NCBI RefSeq assembly: GCF_039539485.1
Contig: NZ_BAABDF010000007.1
Coordinates: forward strand, 744,001 to 808,000
DNA length: 64,000 bases
Direction: 5' to 3'
Source of the DNA: Celeribacter arenosi
GTDB lineage: Bacteria > Pseudomonadota > Alphaproteobacteria > Rhodobacterales > Rhodobacteraceae
This document shows positions 16,066 through 23,944 of this stretch, piece by piece. Both the position numbers and the translations under genes were made by a program. Under the pieces are notes generated by a model that worked only from the letters and a program-made list of their open reading frames with translations, was not told where the DNA came from and searched no databases. How positions within the stretch are numbered: the first letter of the stretch is position 1; every line of letters starts with the position of its first letter.

Positions 16066-17094
16066 ATGACCTATAAAATCGCCATTTTGGGCGCATCCGG
16101 CTATACCGGTGCCGAACTCGTCCGTCTTCTCGCGGGCCATCCGTCTATGGAAATCGCCGCCCTGACCGGCGAACGCAAAGCAGGCCTTGCGATGGATGAT
16201 GTTTATCCGCACCTGCGCCACATGGATCTTCCCGCGCTCACACGGATCGAGGATGTCGATTTTTCCGACATCGATCTGGCGTTCTGCGCCTTGCCGCACG
16301 CCACGTCTCAGGCGGTGATCAAAGATCTTCCGAGCACGCTTAAAGTCGTCGATCTCTCCGCAGATTTCCGTCTGCGCGATCCGGCCGAATACGAGAAATG
16401 GTACGGTCAGCCCCATAGTGCCGTCGATATCCAACCGACAGCAGTCTATGGCCTGACCGAATTCTACCGCGACGACATCAAAGCCGCGCGTTTGGTAGCG
16501 GGCACCGGCTGTAACGCGGCGACGGGACAATTCATCCTGCGCCCGCTCATTGCGGCGGGTGTGATTGATCTCGACCGGATCGTGCTCGATCTGAAGGTCG
16601 CCGTGTCCGGTGCTGGGCGTTCGCTCAAGGAACATCTGCTTTACGGTGAGTTGGAAGATAACGCTTTTGGATATTCTCTGGGCGGCAAGCACCGGCATCT
16701 GGGCGAGTTTGATCAGGAGTTTTCAAAACTCGCTGGGCGGCCTGTGAAAATTCAGTTCACACCGCACCTCATTCCGGCCACGCGGGGCATTCTGGCCACC
16801 GCATATGTCGACGGGGAGGCCAGCGCCATTCACTACGCATTGGCCGATGCCTATCTCAACGAACCCTTCATCAAGGTCCTGCCAATCGGTCAGGCCCCGG
16901 CGATGAAGCACGTGCGCGCGTCGAATTTCTGTCACATCGGGGTGGTCGCCGACCGGATCGAAGGCCGCTCTATTGTGATCGCCACGCTCGACAATCTGAC
17001 CAAAGGGTCGTCGGGTCAGGCAATCCAGAATGCGAACCTGATGCTCGGCATCGAAGAGACGGCCGGATTGATGTCCGCGCCGGTCTATCCGTAG
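16066..17094 (+). CDS. argC: N-acetyl-gamma-glutamyl-phosphate reductase
   Basis: ArgC reduces N-acetylglutamyl phosphate to the semialdehyde in arginine synthesis. The 342-aa protein shows the NADP-binding start KIAILGASGYTGAELVRLL, the catalytic cysteine motif GTGCNAATG and the conserved HRHLGEFDQE segment. The length fits the type 1 enzyme. It is followed 12 bp later by ccmE, the usual argC-ccmE order in Rhodobacterales. Confidence 0.96.
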   Translation: MTYKIAILGASGYTGAELVRLLAGHPSMEIAALTGERKAGLAMDDVYPHLRHMDLPALTRIEDVDFSDIDLAFCALPHATSQAVIKDLPSTLKVVDLSADFRLRDPAEYEKWYGQPHSAVDIQPTAVYGLTEFYRDDIKAARLVAGTGCNAATGQFILRPLIAAGVIDLDRIVLDLKVAVSGAGRSLKEHLLYGELEDNAFGYSLGGKHRHLGEFDQEFSKLAGRPVKIQFTPHLIPATRGILATAYVDGEASAIHYALADAYLNEPFIKVLPIGQAPAMKHVRASNFCHIGVVADRIEGRSIVIATLDNLTKGSSGQAIQNANLMLGIEETAGLMSAPVYP

Positions 17095-17106
17095 GAGTTT
17101 TGACAC

Positions 17107-17559
17107 ATGGCAGGCCTCAAGAACCTTAAAAAGACCCGACGCATCCAAGTGGTTGTGTTTGCGGCAATCGCCTTGGCTCTGTCGACGGGGCTGATCGGTT
17201 TTGCCATGCGCGATGGAATCAACCTGTTCCGCTCACCCGCACAGATCGCAGCCGATCCGCCCCGCGCGGGCGAGGTATTTCGCATCGGCGGGTTGGTCGA
17301 GGACGGATCGCTCGTGCGCGGGGAGGGGACCAACGTGACCTTTGCTGTTACGGATGGCGCCGAATCCGTGCCCGTTCATTATGAAGGCGTCCTGCCCGAC
17401 CTCTTTGGCGAGAATCAGGGCATGGTCGGCACGGGATCTCTCGTGGATGGCGTTTTCATCGCCACCGAAATTCTCGCCAAGCACGACGAAAGCTACATGC
17501 CCAAAGAGGTCGTGGACGCGCTCAAGGAGCAGGGTGTCTATCAGGCGCCGGATAGCTAA
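17107..17559 (+). CDS. ccmE: Cytochrome c maturation haem chaperone CcmE
   Basis: CcmE is a membrane-anchored periplasmic protein that binds haem covalently through a histidine and hands it to CcmF/CcmH. The 150-aa product has one N-terminal membrane anchor (about residues 13-34), the OB-fold region FRIGGLVEDGS, and the haem-binding motif HDESY with H126 and Y130. It follows argC closely. Unlike the compact arrangement in many bacteria, its partner ccmF lies 2.2 kb downstream, separated by a five-gene lysis-like cassette. Confidence 0.95.
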   Translation: MAGLKNLKKTRRIQVVVFAAIALALSTGLIGFAMRDGINLFRSPAQIAADPPRAGEVFRIGGLVEDGSLVRGEGTNVTFAVTDGAESVPVHYEGVLPDLFGENQGMVGTGSLVDGVFIATEILAKHDESYMPKEVVDALKEQGVYQAPDS

Positions 17560-17702
17560 AAACCCAACTACTCATAACGTGTTGCGCCCAATGCATGCGC
17601 GCAATCCATGACCGTTCCTGCTTTGCGCGAACGCTTAAGTCCGCCTGCGTTAACCTTTTTCAGGGAGCCTTAGACCATCAAGCAATGGTGGGTTTGAGGC
17701 AA

Positions 17703-18314
17703 ATGAAATCAGTACAAGACATCGCAGACGCGATCATCGCCCGAGAGGGTGGATATGTGAATGATCCCGACGATCCGGGCGGGGCGACAAAATACGGCGT
17801 GACATTGGGCACGCTACAAAGGCTGGGGCTGGACCTCGATCATGACGGGCGCACGACGGCCCGTGATGTGCAAAAACTGACACGCGCTCAGGCGCGGGAC
17901 ATCTTTGTCGAACACTACTTCCACAGGCCGCGCATCGACGAATTGCCGCCGGTTATTCAGGCCAGTGTTTTCGACATGTACGTCAATTCCGGTAGCAATG
18001 CCGTACGCATTCTTCAACGGCTTCTCGTTGATATGGGCCAACAGGTTGCGGTCGACGGAAAAATCGGCCCCAACACGATTGAGGCGGCGCATATCGCACA
18101 GTCTTTGGCGCCTGACCATTTGGCGGACGCCTATGGCATCGCGCGCCGCAACTACTACTACAAGCTGGCTGACCGCCGCCCGACGTCGCGTAAATACGCG
18201 CGCACAAAAGACGGCAAGAAAGGTGGTTGGATCAAGCGCGCAGAGGACTTCATTTCCAAGCGCTATCACCTGTCGGAGGCCGAGCACCGCGCTCGTGTGT
18301 CGGTATGGGGGTAG
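17703..18314 (+). CDS. N-acetylmuramidase / endolysin (GH108 family)
   Basis: The 203-aa protein begins with the GH108 catalytic block: IIAREGGYVNDPDDPGGATK, whose E in EGGY is the family's catalytic glutamate. It ends in a peptidoglycan-binding-3-like region (YYYKLADRRPTSRKYARTK). It would cut the glycan strand of peptidoglycan. No signal peptide is seen, so it needs a holin, which is encoded next with a 10-base overlap. ATG 17703 has GAGG upstream; an ATG at 17595 would add 36 unlike residues. In Rhodobacter capsulatus an endolysin-holin pair releases gene-transfer-agent particles, and this is a candidate homologue. Confidence 0.88.
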   Translation: MKSVQDIADAIIAREGGYVNDPDDPGGATKYGVTLGTLQRLGLDLDHDGRTTARDVQKLTRAQARDIFVEHYFHRPRIDELPPVIQASVFDMYVNSGSNAVRILQRLLVDMGQQVAVDGKIGPNTIEAAHIAQSLAPDHLADAYGIARRNYYYKLADRRPTSRKYARTKDGKKGGWIKRAEDFISKRYHLSEAEHRARVSVWG

Positions 18315-18868
18315 TTGATGGATTGTTGGGGCTTTTGTTCGCAAACGGGCGAAACGTGGTGCGTGAGACGGCAGAAGTATTCATGGAAAACCGCGAAAAC
18401 GCGTCGGCGCGGGAAATGGATGTGCGCGGGGCTGCGCTCGACCAATTCGCGCGTGAGTTCGCGGTGGCACGAAAAGGCGGATTCGATCGGTTCATGGATG
18501 GGTTGAACCGCGTGCCGCGCCCATTGATGGCGTTCGGGACCATCGGGCTCTGTGTCTCCGCGATGACAGATCCGGTTTGGTTCGCAAGCCGCATGCAGGG
18601 CATTTCTTTGGTCCCTGAACCGCTGTGGTGGCTGATGGGTGCGATTGTCTCCTTTTACTTCGGGGCGCGCTATCAGGCGAAAGGGCAGGATTTTCAACGC
18701 TCTATCGCGGCAACGGCGGCGCAGGCGCCGGTAGTTGCCGCCAATATAGAGGCGTTGCGTGCGCTACGGGCGGACGCAGACGGTATCGGACCGGTCTACG
18801 AGCATGAAGAGCTCGGCGCGTCCGACAACCCGGCCCTCGCGGATTGGCAGGGGGCGCGTGATGAATGA
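18305..18868 (+). CDS. Holin, GTA_holin_3TM family
   Basis: The 187-aa protein matches the three-helix holin family described for gene-transfer-agent release. It has an N-terminal amphipathic or membrane segment (VDGLLGLLFANG), a central basic region, and two clear membrane helices (about residues 76-98 and 103-120, PLMAFGTIGLCVSAM and EPLWWLMGAIVSFYFGARYQ). The tail is acidic and probably cytoplasmic. ATG 18305 overlaps the endolysin stop by 10 bases, and it overlaps the next small gene by 8, so production of the set is coupled. It would permeabilise the membrane to let the endolysin reach the wall. Confidence 0.85.
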   Translation: MGVVDGLLGLLFANGRNVVRETAEVFMENRENASAREMDVRGAALDQFAREFAVARKGGFDRFMDGLNRVPRPLMAFGTIGLCVSAMTDPVWFASRMQGISLVPEPLWWLMGAIVSFYFGARYQAKGQDFQRSIAATAAQAPVVAANIEALRALRADADGIGPVYEHEELGASDNPALADWQGARDE

Positions 18869-19043
18869 TGCCTTGATACGCGCGATTTCAGAGCATGGGC
18901 CGTGGGTCATGATGGTGTTCTTCCTGCTCTATCGCGATCTGCAAAAGGACGCGGCAACGCGTGTCGTTCTCGACAAGAACACGCAAGTTCTCATCGAGAT
19001 GACCACGATGATCCGCGAACGTCTCCCCAGAGGGCAGGCATGA
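18861..19043 (+). CDS. 60-aa single-pass membrane protein, lysis cassette
   Basis: MNDALIRAISEHGPWVMMVF begins a short protein with one hydrophobic helix (about residues 14-23) and then a polar, amphipathic tail with K/D/R/E alternation. The layout resembles small BhlA/UviB-type holins, but no motif proves it. The start overlaps the holin stop by 8 bases, and its own stop overlaps the next start as ATGA. It is best seen as an accessory lysis protein. Confidence 0.7.
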   Translation: MNDALIRAISEHGPWVMMVFFLLYRDLQKDAATRVVLDKNTQVLIEMTTMIRERLPRGQA

Positions 19044-19180
19044 TGCGCAGGTTGGTTCAAATAGTGAGATGCGTGTTGCGGGCATGTTGGCCCGGTGGGC
19101 GCCTAAGGACGGCAATAGAGCGCAATCGGCGCGCAGCGGATGCACTCGACGCCGCGGTAAAGGAGTTGTTGGAACAATGA
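19040..19180 (+). CDS. 46-aa basic amphipathic protein, lysis cassette
   Basis: MMRRLVQIVRCVLRACWPGG starts a very short product. It has an Arg-rich hydrophobic N-terminal half with two cysteines, then an amphipathic helix (RTAIERNRRAADALDAAVKE). It overlaps the preceding gene by ATGA and the following one by ATGA. No family is recognised. The cysteine context (LRAC) is a poor lipobox, so I do not call it a spanin lipoprotein. The strict overlap with both neighbours is the main evidence that it is translated. Confidence 0.6.
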   Translation: MMRRLVQIVRCVLRACWPGGRLRTAIERNRRAADALDAAVKELLEQ

Positions 19181-19599
19181 AACAGGTCGCTCTTCTCTAC
19201 GCGATGATCGTCTCGGTCGCGCTAACCTGCGCGCAGGTTTTTGGCCCGCACACAGTGGTTGTCATTGTCTTTGGTGCGATTGCGCTGATGGCTTTGTTGA
19301 TCGCGGGCACCTTTGCATGGCTCTGGCACGCCCGTGCGACGCCACTGGCGCTCGGGATGTCGCTGTCCTGGGCAGGAACGGGTTTCACACTGGGGTGGTG
19401 GTGGATCCTGAACATCGTCCAGGACGCCGGAAGGATCAGCGGCGCGGTCGTTTTGCTGTTTAGCCTGTCTTTGCTGATGGCGGGCGCGGTCATCCATTTT
19501 TCTGTTATTCAAGGCACGTTTGGTCTGCGGGGGTGGGCTTTCATCGTGCCGGTGGTGGGTGCTTTCGCAATGTCACTTGGGGTCCTTTTACTGGTCTAG
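19177..19599 (+). CDS. 140-aa four-helix membrane protein before ccmF
   Basis: Four hydrophobic segments fill the protein (about residues 5-20, 22-46, 57-75 and 84-103, plus a last one near 115-138 that may make five). It has no charged catalytic motif. It begins with an ATGA overlap on the previous gene and ends just before a strong terminator, so it closes the five-gene cassette. I do not recognise the family; the position before ccmF could also suggest a link to cytochrome c maturation. Confidence 0.7.
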   Translation: MKQVALLYAMIVSVALTCAQVFGPHTVVVIVFGAIALMALLIAGTFAWLWHARATPLALGMSLSWAGTGFTLGWWWILNIVQDAGRISGAVVLLFSLSLLMAGAVIHFSVIQGTFGLRGWAFIVPVVGAFAMSLGVLLLV

Positions 19600-19627
19600 G
19601 CCGGTGAGGGGTGGTGGGAAGCGACGG

Positions 19628-19655
19628 AAAGGGGCCTCTCGCGGGCCCCTTTCAT
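19628..19655 (+). terminator. Terminator between the lysis cassette and ccmF
   Basis: A 9-bp stem AAAGGGGCC/GGCCCCTTT (19628-19636 with 19644-19652) followed by TTCATTTG. It suggests that ccmF and ccmH have their own promoter or depend on read-through. Confidence 0.75.
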
Positions 19656-19752
19656 TTGTGTTTCCCTCTTCATTTCTTTGCGACATCGCGGCGCATCCCA
19701 TTGGCGAGGGGCGTTAGGCGCGGTAGAACTCCCCCAACAAGGGAGGGCATCC

Positions 19753-21723
19753 ATGCTCGTCGAACTGGGTCATTTCGCGCTCGTCATGTCGTTTCTGGTC
19801 GCCATCGTGCAGACAGTTCTGCCGCTCTGGGGTGCCCATATGCATCGCCGCGCCTTCATGGCAGTGGCAGAACCTGCAGCGCTGGTGCAACTCGCGCTTA
19901 TTGCGTTTTCCTTTGGCGCGCTGACCTACGCCTTCGTGACCTCCGACTTCTCGCTGAAACTTGTCGTCGAGAACTCCCACACGCTCAAACCGATGCTGTA
20001 CAAAGTCTCTGGAGTCTGGGGGAACCACGAGGGCTCGATGTTGCTCTGGGTGCTGATCCTTGCGCTTTTTGGTGCGGCCGCCGCCCTCTATGGTTCTAAC
20101 CTTCCCGCCACTTTGCGCGCCCGTGTTTTGGGTGTCCAAGCCTCGATTTCCGTGGCTTTTCTGGCCTTTATCCTCTTTACCTCGAACCCGTTCTGGCGGC
20201 TTGAACTTGCCCCATTGAACGGGGATGACCTCAATCCTCTGCTTCAGGATCCCGGTCTCGCCTTTCACCCGCCGTTCCTCTACCTCGGCTACGTCGGCCT
20301 CTCTATGACCTTTTCCTTTGCGGTTGCGGCCCTTCTGGAGGGGCGTGTTGATGCGGCATGGGGGCGGTGGGTGCGCCCATGGACACTCGCGGCTTGGGTC
20401 TTTCTCACGATCGGAATCGGACTGGGGTCATGGTGGGCCTACTACGAACTCGGTTGGGGCGGCTTCTGGTTCTGGGATCCGGTCGAAAACGCATCCTTCA
20501 TGCCGTGGCTCTTTGCGGCTGCGCTGCTGCACTCTGCGATCGTTGTCGAAAAGCGTGAAAGCCTGAAGTCCTGGACCATTCTGCTGGCCATTCTCGCCTT
20601 TGGATTCTCGCTCATCGGGACATTCCTTGTGCGCTCCGGCGTCATCACATCCGTGCACGCCTTCGCAAACGACCCTGAACGCGGCGTGTTCATTCTCATC
20701 ATTCTTGCGGTTTTCATGGGTGGGGCGCTGATGCTCTTCACGCTGCGCGCGGCCTCCATGACGGCAAAAGGGGTCTTCTCTCTGGTCAGCCGCGAAAGCG
20801 CGTTGGTCATCAACAACATCCTGCTCGCGGTGGCGGCCCTGGTCGTCTTTATCGGCACCATCTGGCCCCTCGTGGCCGAAGCTTTCTGGGACCGCAAACT
20901 CTCGGTCGGCGCGCCGTTCTTTGACGCAGCCTTTACGCCGTTCTTCGTGGTTCTGGCGCTGGTCCTCCCGGTTGGCGCCATGCTGCCATGGAAGCGCGCG
21001 CGCCTCGCGCCGACGATGCGCAAACTGTGGCCGGCGGCCGTGTTTGCACTGGCCGTTTTCGGGCTCATCTGGACGATCCAGACAGAGCGCACCCTGCTCG
21101 GTCCCGTCGGGCTTGCGCTCGGGGCGTGGCTCGTGGGCGGCGCCATTCAGGACATCTTGCAAAAACTCGGACGCAAGCGCGATTTTTCACGCCTGACAAG
21201 GTTGCCGCGCGCCGATTGGGGACGCCTCTTCGCACACGGCGGACTTGGCATCACAATGGCAGGTATCGCCGGATTGACGGCGTGGACGGTCGAAGACATC
21301 CGCGTCGTGCAGGTCGGTGAAACCTTTGAGGTCGCCGGCTACACAATCGCGCTCGACAATGTCGAACGCGTCCAAGGTCCCAACTATTTTTCAACCATGG
21401 CCACTCTGTCCGTGTTCGAAAACGCCAGAAAGGTTGCCACCCTCCATCCCGAAAAACGCTCCTATCCTGTGGCGCAGGTGCCCACGACAGAGGCGGGCAT
21501 CGACAACGGGTTCCTGCGCGACGTCTATCTCGTCATCGGGGATGCGCAGGCAGACGGCGGTTGGGCCGTGCGCACCTACATCAAACCGCTCGCCAACTGG
21601 ATATGGGGCGGCTCGATCATCATGGCACTCGGTGGATTTCTGTCGCTGTCGGACCGCCGCTACCGCGTCGCGGGTGGTGCTCGCAAAGTGGCGACAAGGG
21701 TTCAGGGAGTGCCAGCGGAATGA
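19753..21723 (+). CDS. ccmF: Haem lyase subunit CcmF
   Basis: CcmF is a large cytoplasmic-membrane protein that, with CcmH, attaches haem to apocytochrome c on the periplasmic side. The 656-aa product has many membrane helices and the WWD haem-binding domain (GSWWAYYELGWGGFWFWDPV). ATG 19753 is preceded by GGGAGGG. Its stop overlaps the ccmH start as ATGA. It follows the lysis cassette and a terminator, while ccmE lies before the cassette. Confidence 0.96.
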   Translation: MLVELGHFALVMSFLVAIVQTVLPLWGAHMHRRAFMAVAEPAALVQLALIAFSFGALTYAFVTSDFSLKLVVENSHTLKPMLYKVSGVWGNHEGSMLLWVLILALFGAAAALYGSNLPATLRARVLGVQASISVAFLAFILFTSNPFWRLELAPLNGDDLNPLLQDPGLAFHPPFLYLGYVGLSMTFSFAVAALLEGRVDAAWGRWVRPWTLAAWVFLTIGIGLGSWWAYYELGWGGFWFWDPVENASFMPWLFAAALLHSAIVVEKRESLKSWTILLAILAFGFSLIGTFLVRSGVITSVHAFANDPERGVFILIILAVFMGGALMLFTLRAASMTAKGVFSLVSRESALVINNILLAVAALVVFIGTIWPLVAEAFWDRKLSVGAPFFDAAFTPFFVVLALVLPVGAMLPWKRARLAPTMRKLWPAAVFALAVFGLIWTIQTERTLLGPVGLALGAWLVGGAIQDILQKLGRKRDFSRLTRLPRADWGRLFAHGGLGITMAGIAGLTAWTVEDIRVVQVGETFEVAGYTIALDNVERVQGPNYFSTMATLSVFENARKVATLHPEKRSYPVAQVPTTEAGIDNGFLRDVYLVIGDAQADGGWAVRTYIKPLANWIWGGSIIMALGGFLSLSDRRYRVAGGARKVATRVQGVPAE

Positions 21724-22169
21724 AGCCCTTCGTCCTTGCTCTCGCGATGCTGATTGCGACCCCGCTCTATGCGGTTCAACCCGATGAGGTTCTCGCCGAT
21801 CCGGCCATGGAGGCGCGCGCGCGCGACATATCCGAGGGCCTGCGGTGCCTCGTCTGTCGCAACGAAAACATCGACGAATCCAACGCCACGCTGGCCCGCG
21901 ATCTGCGCCTTTTGGTGCGTGAACGTCTGCTCGCGGGGGACAGCGATACGCAGGCGGTGGACTACATCGTTGATCGCTATGGGGAATATGTGCTCCTGAA
22001 ACCGACCGCGACGGGTGCGAACAAACTGCTCTGGATCGCGGGTCCGGCCATGTTGCTCGCCGCGCTTGGCATCGGTTTCGCCTTTGTGCGCCGCCGCGAA
22101 AGCGCGCCCGAGACCACGGCACTCAGTGACGAAGAGCGCGCACGCCTGTCCGATATTCTCGACGATTGA
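21720..22169 (+). CDS. ccmH: Cytochrome c maturation thioredox protein CcmH
   Basis: CcmH reduces or holds the CXXCH cysteines of apocytochrome c. The 149-aa product has a signal peptide (cleavage likely after A18, LYA), the redox motif LRCLVCRN with C43 and C46, and a C-terminal membrane anchor (about residues 103-122). It corresponds to the short CcmH/CycL form without the TPR domain. The ATGA overlap with ccmF shows tight coupling. A 189-bp region without a recognised feature follows. Confidence 0.95.
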   Translation: MKPFVLALAMLIATPLYAVQPDEVLADPAMEARARDISEGLRCLVCRNENIDESNATLARDLRLLVRERLLAGDSDTQAVDYIVDRYGEYVLLKPTATGANKLLWIAGPAMLLAALGIGFAFVRRRESAPETTALSDEERARLSDILDD

Positions 22170-22358
22170 CGCACGCGGGTTGATTTTGCGCGCCCGGGGG
22201 GGCTATCTCTTGGCCACGGTCCGCAGAAAACCGAGTCGCTGCCGCCCCAAAAGGGTCCGCTGAACCTGCCATTTCCACCGCCAATCGGCACTTCGCGCGT
22301 CCCGCGCGGCAATGGCAGCTCCCGCACGACCCGACGGACGCGATCAACGGAGAGACCG

Positions 22359-22919
22359 ATGACTCGTGAGACCCTTTCGCTCACCCTGCCAGATGTATCT
22401 GCCTTCGCCAAAGCGCTCAGGGCAGATCTCGCAGACGCGGCGCCGCCGCACCAAACGCTCCTGAACGCCATCGCGCGGGCAGGGGGATATCGCAACTACC
22501 AACACCTCAAAGCCACTCAGGAAGGCGCACCGCCTATCGAGCCTGTCGAGGGGCGCGCCGTTACGCGCGCCATGTCGCGCTTTGACGATCAGGGCCGCAT
22601 GACGGATTGGTCAACCAAACGCAAAGTGCGCCAACATTGCCTCTGGGCGCTCTGGGCGCAAATACCGCCTCGCAAAACTTATTCGGAACGCGAAATCTCG
22701 TCCCTCTTCAACGACATGACGACTTTTAGGGACGCCGCGCAAATCCGGCGGTCTCTCGTCGAGGATCGCCTGTTGGAGCGCACCATTGACGGATCATCCT
22801 ACGTCCGCCTCGAAGCGCGCCCGGATGCCACCGCGCTTGCCGTCATTCGCGCGGTCAAGGCCCGCCGGGATCGCGCCGTGGAGGCCCCCGATCGCGTCTC
22901 GTCCTTTTACGGGATCTGA
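22359..22919 (+). CDS. DUF2087 domain-containing protein
   Basis: The 186-aa protein has a C-terminal DUF2087-like region (about residues 75-155: FDDQGRMTDWSTKRKVRQHC, then Y-S-E-R-E-I and the conserved RRSLVEDRLLERTIDGSSY). This region looks like a winged-helix, DNA-binding fold. The N-terminal 60 residues are helical and unrecognised. A transcription-related role is possible but unproven. It starts after a GGAGAGACCG site and is followed by an independent PaaG-like gene. Confidence 0.75.
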   Translation: MTRETLSLTLPDVSAFAKALRADLADAAPPHQTLLNAIARAGGYRNYQHLKATQEGAPPIEPVEGRAVTRAMSRFDDQGRMTDWSTKRKVRQHCLWALWAQIPPRKTYSEREISSLFNDMTTFRDAAQIRRSLVEDRLLERTIDGSSYVRLEARPDATALAVIRAVKARRDRAVEAPDRVSSFYGI

Positions 22920-23007
22920 GTTTTTTCGCCCGTGACGGGGCGTTCCCCTTCCCCTTGCCGGTGGCGTGCTTATCTTGAAACCACACCGGCGAGGGAGCCC
23001 AACGCAT

Positions 23008-23784
23008 ATGCATTATGAAACCATCCGTTTTTCGAGCCGCGACGGCATCGCGACACTGACACTAGACCGTCCCGATGTGCGCAACGCGCTGAACACGCAA
23101 ATGCGTGCCGAAATCACGCATGCCGTGCGCGATGCGCCCAAAACGGCCCGCGTGCTCGTCATCACGGGATCGGGGAAAACCTTTTGCTCCGGTCAGGATC
23201 TCGGCGATGGCGTCACTGCGGCGACCGCCGATCTCGAACGCACGCTGCGCGATGAATACGAACCGATGATGCACGCCATCCATGATTGCGCGATACCCAC
23301 AATCGCTGCGGTCAACGGAGCGGCTGCTGGGGCAGGGGCGTCGCTCTCTCTCGCCTGTGACGTGGTCATCGCTACCGAAAGCGCCGTCTTCGTGCAGGCC
23401 TTTACCCGCATCGGCCTGATCCCCGACGCGGGCGGCACCTATTTCCTACCCCGCAAAGTCGGTCTCGCCCGCGCGATGGGCATGTCGCTCTTCTCCGATG
23501 AAATCTCCGCCGACAAAGCGGCACAATGGGGCATGATCTACGAGAGCGTCGAAGATGATCTCTTCGCAGGCCATGTCGCCGCACGGGCAAAGCACCTCGC
23601 AAACGGTCCCACCGTGGCCTACCGCCACGTGAAAGACGCCCTGCATGCGTCCTATGACAACACGCTCAAGGACCAACTCACGCTCGAGGCAAAGCTGCAA
23701 AACCACTGCGGCCAAACGCGCGACTTCAAAGAGGGCGTCGTCGCTTTCCTCGAAAAACGTCCCGCGAAATACGAAGGCCGCTAG
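23008..23784 (+). CDS. paaG: Enoyl-CoA hydratase/isomerase, PaaG-like
   Basis: A 258-aa crotonase-fold enzyme. The oxyanion-hole segments are GKTFCSGQDLGDG and AAVNGAAAGAGASLSLACDV, and the second catalytic region reads IGLIPDAGGTYFLPR, the aspartate-bearing form found in PaaG (ring 1,2-epoxyphenylacetyl-CoA isomerase). No other paa genes are nearby, so it may act alone or in fatty-acid metabolism. ATG 23008 is preceded by GAGGGAG; 14 extra residues from 22966 are unlikely. The terminator at 23900 separates it from gltA. Confidence 0.8.
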   Translation: MHYETIRFSSRDGIATLTLDRPDVRNALNTQMRAEITHAVRDAPKTARVLVITGSGKTFCSGQDLGDGVTAATADLERTLRDEYEPMMHAIHDCAIPTIAAVNGAAAGAGASLSLACDVVIATESAVFVQAFTRIGLIPDAGGTYFLPRKVGLARAMGMSLFSDEISADKAAQWGMIYESVEDDLFAGHVAARAKHLANGPTVAYRHVKDALHASYDNTLKDQLTLEAKLQNHCGQTRDFKEGVVAFLEKRPAKYEGR

Positions 23785-23899
23785 GCCACTAGGCGGATCG
23801 GGCGGGGCGCTTGTCCCATCCGCTCTTATCTCCCGCGGCACCCTTCGGCATGGGAGACTGACGGGGTAAGTCACGTCACACTGCCATACACACAAAAAA

Positions 23900-23921
23900 G
23901 CCGCCCCGAAGGGCGGCTTTT
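23900..23921. terminator. Bidirectional terminator between paaG-like gene and gltA
   Basis: A 7-bp stem GCCGCCC/GGGCGGC (23900-23906 with 23911-23917) with a CGAA tetraloop, AAAAAA before and TTTT after, so it serves both convergent genes. Confidence 0.85.
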
Positions 23922-23944
23922 CAATTTCGAAAAGACGGGCAGTT

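Noticed and set aside
17635..17653. CtrA-type site (TTAA pair) before the endolysin
   Set aside because: The two TTAA elements are 11 bases apart; the CtrA consensus needs 7. Only isolated half-sites are present.
19040..19180. Rz1-like spanin lipoprotein
   Set aside because: The sequence before the cysteine (VLRAC) is a poor lipobox, with arginine at a critical position.
22170..22358. Riboswitch before the DUF2087 gene
   Set aside because: The region is GC-rich with several short stems, but no known aptamer consensus was seen.
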